Shown here one piece after another: positions 7,613 through 13,558 of a stretch of 13,956 nt of DNA (position 1 is its first letter; each line of letters begins with the position of its first letter). The stretch covers positions 1 through 13,956 of the forward strand of contig JAUWBY010000037.1 in the NCBI GenBank assembly GCA_030609605.1. Direction: 5' to 3'. The notes under the pieces were generated by a model, which did no database searches, had not been told where the DNA came from, and saw only the letters and a list, made by a program, of their open reading frames with translations. The stretch is from Candidatus Eiseniibacteriota bacterium. Its GTDB lineage: Bacteria; Joyebacterota; Joyebacteria; Joyebacterales; Joyebacteraceae. Both the position numbers and the translations under genes were made by a program.

Positions 7613-8590
7613 CTAGACCTGACCCCGCTCCGGTCTCAATCTGAGTGCCAGTTCCAAGAACACGTAGAAGACAACAAGGAACGGCCCCCATTCGATCTTG
7701 TTCGAGGCGGCGATCGCCAGGCAGTAGAGGACGAGGGCGCGAACACCGCTCGCGATCGGGCCGCCCGTCTTGTGCTCGTCCCTCGTACGATGCATCGCAA
7801 TCTGAGCGTAGACATGAAGAGCCAACGCCGCGAGGAACATGACGACACTCCACACATTCGTGCCCACGAGCGCCAGCACCCACGCTGCAAGCACCGCGGA
7901 GAGGCCCGCAGTCACGTCGCCGTAGACAGCAGCCGGCCGCCAACCGAACACGACTGGGAAGGTGCGATACCCGGTCTCCCTGTCAGCTGAGATGTCCTTG
8001 AAGTAGCCCATCACGACGAAATTCACGTAGGCGAGGAAGACGACCAGCACGCCGAGTGCGAATGCTGACACGGTAGGAGCATCCGGACCTGAGAAGAGCA
8101 CGGGGCGATATCCCCTGTCCACGAATCTCCCCATGATCGGCAGGATCGCGACTATCCAGGCATTCCACGGTGGCCCCCCCCACCACGTGCGCTTGAAGTA
8201 CGTGTACGTAAGAAGCCCCACCACTGCCACGATCCCAAGGACCAGGATCGCTGGGTTCAGATAGGCGAGGACAAGCACGACAGCCGTAAGTCCGATCATG
8301 CTGACCGTTAAGATCTGACGCCGGGACACGATGCCTCTCACCAGTGGACGATACGGCGCGGAAAGCGAGTCGGTGTCTGTCTGGAAGCAGTCGGTTAGTG
8401 CCTGGCCGAACCCATATGAAAGAAAGAGCGGCACGAACGCGAGGAGGACTCGTCCTGAAGCGGGGTCTGGAATGAAGGAGAGACCAAGCAACCCGGCCGC
8501 GCCCGAAACGAAGAGCAGGTAGGGACGCATGGTGATGACATAAGCCCTGGCGAAGCCCGGACTCCAGAACGGAAGGACGCGCGTGGACAT
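7613..8590 (-). CDS. UbiA-family membrane prenyltransferase
   Basis: A 325-residue protein with about eight or nine hydrophobic helices and both Asp-rich sites of the UbiA superfamily. The first is TDCFQTDTD (66-74), followed by SAPYRPLVRG, which recalls chlorophyll-synthase-type members (…NEPYRPIPSG); the second is KDISADRETG (198-207). In the first site the usual NDxxDxxxD reads TDxxQxxxD, so one metal-binding Asp is Gln (70), a possible sign of altered substrate or metal use. UbiA enzymes join a polyprenyl diphosphate to an aromatic ring, a sugar phosphate or a glycerol-phosphate lipid. The ATG at 8590 starts one base after the oxoamine synthase stop; upstream in-frame residues are Arg/Ser-rich shadow of that gene and were discarded. 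No quinone or heme genes are near, so a lipid or sugar acceptor is plausible. Confidence 0.9.
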   Translation of the reverse strand: MSTRVLPFWSPGFARAYVITMRPYLLFVSGAAGLLGLSFIPDPASGRVLLAFVPLFLSYGFGQALTDCFQTDTDSLSAPYRPLVRGIVSRRQILTVSMIGLTAVVLVLAYLNPAILVLGIVAVVGLLTYTYFKRTWWGGPPWNAWIVAILPIMGRFVDRGYRPVLFSGPDAPTVSAFALGVLVVFLAYVNFVVMGYFKDISADRETGYRTFPVVFGWRPAAVYGDVTAGLSAVLAAWVLALVGTNVWSVVMFLAALALHVYAQIAMHRTRDEHKTGGPIASGVRALVLYCLAIAASNKIEWGPFLVVFYVFLELALRLRPERGQV

Positions 8591-8591
8591 A

Positions 8592-9776
8592 TCAGATGAT
8601 CCCCAGTCTTTGGCCTGCGAGTCTGAATGTCTCGAGTGCTGTCGTGAGCTCCTTCCTGCTGAGGCTCGCCATGACACTGACACGGATGAGGGATGAGCCC
8701 GCCGGGACTGCCGGCGGCACGATCGGATTAACGATGACACCCTCGTCTTCCAGGGCGCCTGCCATCTGGAAGGTCTTCGCGTCATCCCCGATGAGGACCG
8801 GTATGATCGGGGTCACCGTCTCCTCCAGGCGGAAGCCCATCTCGGCAAGCCCGTTCTTCACGAACTCCGTGTTCTCTCTGAGTCGTTCAAGAAGCTGCGG
8901 TTCCTCCTCCATCACATCCAGGCACGCGAGAACCGTCGCCATCGACGCAGGCGGCGGACTGGCTGAGAAGATGAACGGTCGAGAGTTCAGCTTGAGGAAG
9001 GTTACGACGTCGGCATCGGCGCAGACGAACCCGCCCGTCGTCCCGAGCGACTTGCTGAAAGTGCCGCAGACGAGGTCGAACTCCCCCTCCATGCCAAAAT
9101 GCTCGAGCGTCCCTCTCCCCGTTTTCCCGAGCACGCCCATGCCGTGCGCGTCGTCCACCATCGTTGTGGCGCCGTACTGCTCGGCGAGCTTCCTGATGCT
9201 GGGAAGATCGGCAACCGTTCCCTTCATGCTGAAGACGCCGTCGGTGACGATGAGCATGTTCTGATCAGAACCGCACGCCGCGAGCTTCTCCTTGAGATCC
9301 GCCATGTCGTTGTGCTTGTAGATCCTGACCTCGGCATCGGTCAGGCGGCAGCCTTCGACGATGCTCGCGTGATTGAACTCGTCGCTCAGGATGACGTCAC
9401 CGCTGGATGTGAGCGCGCTGACAACACCCATCATCGTCATGAAACCGGTGCTGAAAACTACGGCGTCCTCCGTCCCCTTGAACTCGGCCAGCCTCTTCTC
9501 GAGTCTGGCGTGCAGGCTCGTGGTGCCCGTGAGAACCCGGGAGCTGCATGCGCCCGTGCCGTACCTCTCTACCGCCTTGATGGTCGCCGTGACCACCTTT
9601 GGGTGGGTTGCCAGTCCCAGGTAGTTATTGGAGCCGAGCATGATGACTTTTCTGCCATTCATCGTGACCGTGGGGGACGCGGCAGGATCGAGGGTGCGCA
9701 GATAGAAGAACTCGCGACGCTCCTTGAGGGATTCGATCCATCTGCTGAATTCGTGGCACTTGTCGAAGAGAGACAC
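8592..9776 (-). CDS. Alpha-oxoamine synthase (serine palmitoyltransferase / KBL type, PLP)
   Basis: A 394-residue PLP enzyme that condenses an amino acid with an acyl-CoA, with loss of CO2. Seen: GSNNYLGL (48-55), GTGACSSR (73-80), the PLP-stacking His136 in NHAS, DDAHG (208-212) and the Schiff-base Lys242 in GTFSKSLG (238-245). Length fits the family (about 390-400). The YKHNDM (153-158), DGVFSMKG (179-186) and C-terminal INP/VNPIVPP-type stretch (349-355) recall, from memory, Bacteroidetes serine palmitoyltransferases as well as glycine C-acetyltransferase. No threonine dehydrogenase is adjacent, while acyl-CoA synthetase, ketoreductase-like SDR and lipid kinase are, so a long-chain-base role is preferred; serine, glycine, alanine or cysteate could be the amino acid. 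The GTG at 9776 is chosen for GGAGGAG upstream (about 9 bases from GGAGG). It is the first gene of the operon. Confidence 0.9.
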   Translation of the reverse strand: MSLFDKCHEFSRWIESLKERREFFYLRTLDPAASPTVTMNGRKVIMLGSNNYLGLATHPKVVTATIKAVERYGTGACSSRVLTGTTSLHARLEKRLAEFKGTEDAVVFSTGFMTMMGVVSALTSSGDVILSDEFNHASIVEGCRLTDAEVRIYKHNDMADLKEKLAACGSDQNMLIVTDGVFSMKGTVADLPSIRKLAEQYGATTMVDDAHGMGVLGKTGRGTLEHFGMEGEFDLVCGTFSKSLGTTGGFVCADADVVTFLKLNSRPFIFSASPPPASMATVLACLDVMEEEPQLLERLRENTEFVKNGLAEMGFRLEETVTPIIPVLIGDDAKTFQMAGALEDEGVIVNPIVPPAVPAGSSLIRVSVMASLSRKELTTALETFRLAGQRLGII

Positions 9777-9826
9777 TGGTTGACTCCTCCGTCGAGAGCG
9801 CGCGCTTCGAGATACTGACAAGAGTG

Positions 9827-9855
9827 AGAGTATCCTCACACTGAGGCACATTCAA
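9827..9855 (-). promoter_or_regulatory. Possible sigma-70-type promoter of the lipid operon
   Basis: Read on the minus strand, TTGAAT (9850-9855) and TACTCT (9827-9832) are separated by exactly 17 bases and would start transcription near 9820, giving a leader of about 44 bases before the GTG at 9776. The -35 match is fair (4 of 6) and the -10 match weak (3 of 6), so this is a candidate only. Confidence 0.25.
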
Positions 9856-10083
9856 GCCGAAACTCGGTGCCACGAGCCCCCTTCCAGTGTCGCGTGACGG
9901 CAGATTGATTGTGTACACCATATTCGTTACAGTGGCGTGACTGCGCAATAACGTCGTGCTAATCTGTGTATTTTGTTGTAGAATAGACATGATCGATTCG
10001 GGAAGGGATTCACGCTTCTCAGGTTCAAATCAAGAGGAGGTGGATTCCACGCTGGATGGGTTTGCACTGATGACACATTCGCT

Positions 10084-10104
10084 GCCGGTCGAATAAGGAC
10101 CGGC
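10084..10104. repeat. Perfect inverted repeat upstream of the secreted-protein gene
   Basis: GCCGGTC and GACCGGC flank a 7-base loop (GAATAAG). The repeat ends 27 bases before the ATG at 10132, just ahead of the ribosome binding site AAAGGTGG. There is no T run, so it is not a typical terminator. It could be an operator for a dimeric regulator or a 5'-leader hairpin affecting translation or RNA stability. Confidence 0.45.
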
Positions 10105-10131
10105 GTTCTCACAACGAAAGGTGGAACACCG

Positions 10132-11178
10132 ATGAAGCGCATGCTCATCATTGTTCTAGCGCTGCTCGTCGTCTCGAGCGTCGCGTTCGCCGGGAAGATG
10201 CTTCCCGACGCCAAGTTCTCGACCGAGCCGTACACCCCCATGGGCTCCCGTGATTACACGGAAGGCTTCGAGGGTGCATTCCCGCCCGCCGGCTGGACGC
10301 AGGGCATCACCAATCCCAATTTCACCTGGCATCAGTACTCGCCGGGCGGCGAGGGCACGTATTGCGCGAACTGCTTCTACGATCCCGCGCTCGTTCCTCA
10401 GTTCGAGACGCTGTGCTTCTCGCACACGCTCGTTGTCGATGAGCTCTACCTGAGCTTCCTCGCCATGTCCAGCTACTACTGGGGCGTGGATCCGTACCAG
10501 AACTACGACATCTACGTGACTGTCGATGGCGGCGTCGTGTGGAGCTTCCGCGCCGACGGCACGACCAACAACTACGTCTGGGACCCCTACGGCGTAGACC
10601 TCGCAACGTTCGGCTTCGTTGCCGGTCAGACCGTCGAGATCTGCTTCGTGTATGAGGGTTCTGATGGTGCGCAGGCCGGCTTCGACGCCATCAAGGTCGG
10701 TGAGGTGTACGTTCCGCCGCCGCCGCCCGAAGGCGACGTTTGCGAGACGGCCCTTCCTATTCCGAGCGGTGACTTCAGCATCGACGGCTCGAACGTTGGC
10801 TTCGCCAACGACTACCCGCTTGTCTACACCGACAGCTGCACGGGCTACAGCGCCAGCGGCCTGGATGTCGTCTACTACACAAATCTCGAAGTCGACGACG
10901 TCTTCACGGTCACGATGGACACGGTCGGCGACTGGGACGACTCGATCTACCTGATCACCGACTGCGCCGACCCCCAGTACAGCTGTGTCGCCGGCGACGA
11001 CGCCTATCCCGACATGTCGACCTTCACCTACACCGCCACCGTGGCCGGCACGTACTATCTGATCGTCAGCGCCTATAGCTCCGGCGTTGGTGAGTACACG
11101 ATCTTCGGCTTCAACGGCGGCAGCACAACACCCGTTGAGACAGCGAGCTGGGGCAGCATCAAGGCTCTGTACAGGTAA
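10132..11178 (+). CDS. Secreted protein with adhesin-like and PPC-like domains and an SWG-type C-terminal tail
   Basis: A 348-residue exported protein. Residues 1-20 are a clear signal peptide (KR, hydrophobic core, AFA cleavage before Gly21). Residues about 42-195 look like a cleaved-adhesin/choice-of-anchor-J beta-sandwich (starts EGFEGAFPPAGWT, ends FDAIKVGEVYV). A Pro5 linker (195-199) follows, then a region of about 200-328 resembling the bacterial pre-peptidase C-terminal domain (DDSIYLITDC...GTYYLIVSAYSS). The C-terminus NGGSTTPVETASWGSIKALYR (two pieces: NGG linker, then PVE..SWG.IKALYR) matches the end of the protein at 13559. Cysteines (78, 81, 95, 171, 204, 236, 278, 285) suggest disulfides outside the cytoplasm. 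ATG with GGTGG 7 bases upstream. It has no catalytic motif that I recognise; a surface or extracellular structural or binding role is likely. It ends before a strong terminator, so it is probably monocistronic. Confidence 0.9.
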   Translation: MKRMLIIVLALLVVSSVAFAGKMLPDAKFSTEPYTPMGSRDYTEGFEGAFPPAGWTQGITNPNFTWHQYSPGGEGTYCANCFYDPALVPQFETLCFSHTLVVDELYLSFLAMSSYYWGVDPYQNYDIYVTVDGGVVWSFRADGTTNNYVWDPYGVDLATFGFVAGQTVEICFVYEGSDGAQAGFDAIKVGEVYVPPPPPEGDVCETALPIPSGDFSIDGSNVGFANDYPLVYTDSCTGYSASGLDVVYYTNLEVDDVFTVTMDTVGDWDDSIYLITDCADPQYSCVAGDDAYPDMSTFTYTATVAGTYYLIVSAYSSGVGEYTIFGFNGGSTTPVETASWGSIKALYR

Positions 11179-11230
11179 CACTCCGGCAGTATCTCGGCTC
11201 GGGCCGAGAACACTGCAGGTCTAGAGGAAC

Positions 11231-11268
11231 GAAGGGGCGGGGGATCTCTCCCGCCCCTTCTTCTGTTT
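11231..11268 (+). terminator. Rho-independent terminator
   Basis: GAAGGGGCGGG (11231-11241) pairs perfectly over 11 bases with CCCGCCCCTTC (11250-11260) around an 8-base loop, followed by the T-rich TTCTGTTT. It lies 52 bases after the stop of the secreted-protein gene. A smaller 6-bp hairpin (CTCGGC/GCCGAG, 11193-11208) precedes it. Confidence 0.92.
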
Positions 11269-11375
11269 ATTGAGCACTGAGATAGCAATTGACCTCTGGA
11301 CGGGGACGTGGGTAGAGTGCACTCGTAGCCATCATCGTGCGGGATCCAGTGAGAATTCACGTAGTTACGGCTAGA

Positions 11376-11492
11376 GTGAGCGAAAGGAGGATCACCACGG
11401 AGCTCCTCGGCGTTGCGAACCCGGGCGTGTACTTCTGCCGGTTTGAGGCTGGAGATCTGCGCGAGACGGCGTCGGTGATACTTCTCAAGTAG
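11376..11492 (+). pseudogene. Remnant of a FlgD-Ig/type IX-like C-terminal sorting domain
   Basis: This in-frame stretch ends with ANPGVYFCRFEAGDLRETAS then VILLK and a TAG at 11490-11492. That is the classic end of the FlgD-Ig-like/type IX-associated C-terminal domain (PGVYFYRLxAGDxxxTxKMVLLK). The frame is open back to a TAG at 11313, but upstream of about 11403 it no longer resembles the domain, and neither a ribosome binding site nor an ATG precedes it. It therefore looks like the surviving tail of a deleted secreted-protein gene. It sits between the terminator at 11231-11268 and the next gene, whose Shine-Dalgarno starts 10 bases after the TAG. A very short real gene starting at GTG 11376 is less likely. 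Confidence 0.6.
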
Positions 11493-11514
11493 TGCGACCG
11501 CAGGAGGTAGAGAA

Positions 11515-12162
11515 ATGTCGAACGTGCAGAGACAGATTCTGGCGGTGACGGTATCGCTTCTGTGCGCCGTGCTTCTGGTGGCGCCGGCGGCAGCGAGGGA
11601 TGACGCGTCGGTTGGGGCGACGCTCGCGGACGGCGTCGTGACCGATGATATAATGGATAGCGGGACCGCCCCTGGCAACCGTGACATCACGGAGACGATC
11701 TGGTTCCAGGGATTCCTGGCGGACGTCGACACGGGTGACCCGATCAACGGGACGGTGAACATCATTGCGGAGATCTTCGATGCGGCCACCGTCGGCACGT
11801 CCACGTGGGGGCCCGAGACGCACAGCAGTGTGCCGGTGGTCGAGGGTTGGTTCAACATCGAACTGGGATCTGTAGCGGCGCTTCCGGGCTTCGATGAACC
11901 CCCGTACTATCTCGAGCTGACGGTCGACAGTGAGACGATGGACGCACGCCAGAAGCTCGCGAGCGTGCCGATGGCGTATCACGCGGCCACGCTGGATCTT
12001 CCGTTCGAAGGAACTGTCAATGCGTCGACTAGTACAGCCTTTCGGGTGAACCAGGAAGGCAGCGGTCCTGGCATCGCGGCGACGAAATCCGGTGGTGGCT
12101 TCAGCAGCGCGATCTACGCCCGAAGCTATGATATCGGCGCCCATCTACGGCTACGGTCATAG
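11515..12162 (+). CDS. Secreted fibre-like protein, N-terminal fragment (frameshifted)
   Basis: First half of a broken gene: the frame runs 215 codons, but residues after about 202 (RSYDIGAHLRLRS) are shifted out of the true frame. Residues 1-28 are a signal peptide (hydrophobic 8-24, then APAAARD). Residues 57-162 are a beta-rich domain common in secreted bacterial proteins: WFQGFLADVDTGDPINGTVN, IFDAATVGTSTWGPET, VVEGWFNIELGSVAALP, YLELTVDSE, then ARQKLASVPMAYHAATLD. After it comes AFRVNQEGSGPGIAA, which in such proteins begins a fibre/stalk. ATG with AGGAGGT 6 bases upstream. Joining to the +1 frame at the CCC run 12119-12121 restores a continuous 648-residue protein with the next entry. 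Confidence 0.85.
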   Translation: MSNVQRQILAVTVSLLCAVLLVAPAAARDDASVGATLADGVVTDDIMDSGTAPGNRDITETIWFQGFLADVDTGDPINGTVNIIAEIFDAATVGTSTWGPETHSSVPVVEGWFNIELGSVAALPGFDEPPYYLELTVDSETMDARQKLASVPMAYHAATLDLPFEGTVNASTSTAFRVNQEGSGPGIAATKSGGGFSSAIYARSYDIGAHLRLRS

Positions 12163-13462
12163 CAGTGGCTCTGCGATCAAGGGTGAAGCCCTGAGTTCTG
12201 GTCTGGCCGGTAACTTCATCGGCGACGTCGCTGTCAACGGCGATCTCGTCTGCAATGGATTCCAGTTCACGGCGAGCCCAACAACCGGCCATGTGCTCAC
12301 GTCGGACGCTTTCGGCAATGGAGTATGGCAGGCCCCGGCGGCCGCCGCCGACAGCGACTGGACGATCAACGGAGATGATATGTACACGGAGATCGCCGGC
12401 GATCTCGGTATCGGAACAGATAGTCCAACGAGCAAGGTCCATATCCTGGGCGCCGGACATGAGAGTCTGGTTCTCGAGAGCACGTCCTCTTGGGGCAGCG
12501 TCGAATTCATCGGGAAGACGTCGGCGGGAGTGAACGATTACCTTGTACTGTCCAAGTATGGTCCGACGGCCTCAGGAACGATCGATGGGATACCTCTCGC
12601 CGGGAAAGCGCGCGTGGGCTCCGGCGTGGAGTCCGAGGGTCTGCTTCTTGAGGTTCTGAGTACCGATCCAATGTACTTCCTCACGGCGGCCGATGAGCAG
12701 ATGCGGCTCACATCTGACGGCTATCTCGGGATCGGTACCACCACGCCCGGCGCACAGCTGGAGGTCCTGCGCGCGGACGTCGGGACTGTGTTTGAGAGCG
12801 TGGCGGGATCGGCGGCGGGCCAGGTCAATCGCTTTGACTGCAACGCAGACCTCTCGCAGAACAATGATCTTCTTGAGCTGGAGATCGGCGTTGGGTCCTC
12901 GACCATATGCCAGTTCATCGAGTGTGAGGTAGCACCGGCTGACGTGAAGTTCCGCGTCGGCGGCGACGGCGAGGTGACTGCGGATGGCTCCTTCACCGGT
13001 GGTGGCGCTGATTTCGCAGAGATGATCGAGGTCAGTGAGGGTGCCATGGTTGTCGAGCCCGGTGATGTGCTCGTTATTGATGTGGCGAACCCGCGGAGCG
13101 TCGTCAGGTGCCGTGATGCGCAGTCGACTCTCGTGGCCGGCATCTACAGCACGCAGCCCGGTTTTGTCGGGTCGACGCGTGAGTGGGACGTCGAGGTGAC
13201 AGACGGTGAAGGCGAGACCTTGACCCGGGCAGACATGGCAGCTCAGTTCAATGAGATCCCGATGGCCGTCGTAGGCATCGTGCCGTGCAAGGTCTCTACC
13301 GAGAACGGGTCGATCACGATCGGCGACCTGCTCGTGACGTCAAGCACGCCCGGCCACGCGATGCGTGCCGAGAGCCCACGTGCCGGGACCATCCTCGGCA
13401 AGGCGCTCGAGGGATTCTCCGCAGGCACCGGCGTGATCAAGGTACTTGTGACACTGCAGTAG
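12092..13462 (+). CDS. Secreted fibre-like protein, C-terminal fragment (frameshifted)
   Basis: Second half of the broken gene. Sense begins near 12122 (EAMISAPIYGYGHSS); the possible GTG at 12092 and ATG at 12128 have no good ribosome binding site. Domains: a stalk-like region with the VAVNGDLVCNG strand and TGHVLTSDAFGNGVWQAP; two repeats of the LGIGTxxPxxxLxV type (about 12403 and 12724), seen in trimeric tail-fibre-like and surface proteins; and a C-terminal domain of about 150 residues beginning GGADFAEMIEV, with EPGDVLVID, GIVPCKV, IGDLLVTSSTPGHAM and ILGKALEGFSAGTG. That last domain is a recurrent cap of such proteins, and it ends in VLVTLQ with no SWG tail. If the frameshift is real, this half lacks a signal peptide and would not be exported. 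No enzymatic motif is seen. Confidence 0.8.
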   Translation: MVASAARSTPEAMISAPIYGYGHSSGSAIKGEALSSGLAGNFIGDVAVNGDLVCNGFQFTASPTTGHVLTSDAFGNGVWQAPAAAADSDWTINGDDMYTEIAGDLGIGTDSPTSKVHILGAGHESLVLESTSSWGSVEFIGKTSAGVNDYLVLSKYGPTASGTIDGIPLAGKARVGSGVESEGLLLEVLSTDPMYFLTAADEQMRLTSDGYLGIGTTTPGAQLEVLRADVGTVFESVAGSAAGQVNRFDCNADLSQNNDLLELEIGVGSSTICQFIECEVAPADVKFRVGGDGEVTADGSFTGGGADFAEMIEVSEGAMVVEPGDVLVIDVANPRSVVRCRDAQSTLVAGIYSTQPGFVGSTREWDVEVTDGEGETLTRADMAAQFNEIPMAVVGIVPCKVSTENGSITIGDLLVTSSTPGHAMRAESPRAGTILGKALEGFSAGTGVIKVLVTLQ

Positions 13463-13472
13463 CGATCGAAAG

Positions 13473-13505
13473 CGAGCTGCTCCCGTGCTATACGGGAGCA
13501 GCTCG
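13473..13505. terminator. Perfect 14-bp hairpin between convergent genes (bidirectional terminator)
   Basis: CGAGCTGCTCCCGT (13473-13486) and ACGGGAGCAGCTCG (13492-13505) form a perfect 14-bp stem with a 5-base loop, 10 bases after the fibre-gene stop and 53 bases beyond the stop of the leftward gene at 13559. The plus strand has no T run after it; in the minus direction CTTTCG follows. It probably ends or protects both transcripts. Confidence 0.7.
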
Positions 13506-13558
13506 GATCTGGACGGACGCAGGCGTGGCAGCAAGACACAGGGATCACGTCCTCACAC

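Larger units (their letters stand above)
9777..10131. other. Divergent intergenic control region (355 bases)
   Basis: Separates the leftward lipid operon from the rightward secreted-protein gene, so it should hold promoters for both. Contents I can point to: a possible minus-strand promoter (9827-9855), a TAGAAT -10-like box on the plus strand (9979-9984) without a clear -35, a short open frame (9989-10096) and a perfect inverted repeat (10084-10104). No other gene is supported; the minus-strand frame running to 9990 is only an upstream extension of the oxoamine synthase region in another frame. Confidence 0.6.

Noticed and set aside
8592..9776. Reading the oxoamine synthase simply as kbl of threonine breakdown
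   Set aside because: Not excluded by motifs, but no threonine dehydrogenase is adjacent and the neighbours are lipid enzymes, so a family-level call was kept without a gene symbol.
10156..11181. 341-codon open frame on the minus strand covering almost all of the secreted-protein gene
   Set aside because: It is rich in Val/Ala/Arg/Asp with no recognisable domain or ribosome binding site; the plus strand has a signal peptide, domains, tail and terminator. It is the antisense shadow of a GC-rich gene.
11073..11858. 261-codon minus-strand frame across the terminator and the gap before the fibre gene
   Set aside because: It spans a plus-strand intrinsic terminator and parts of two plus-strand genes and shows no protein-like features.
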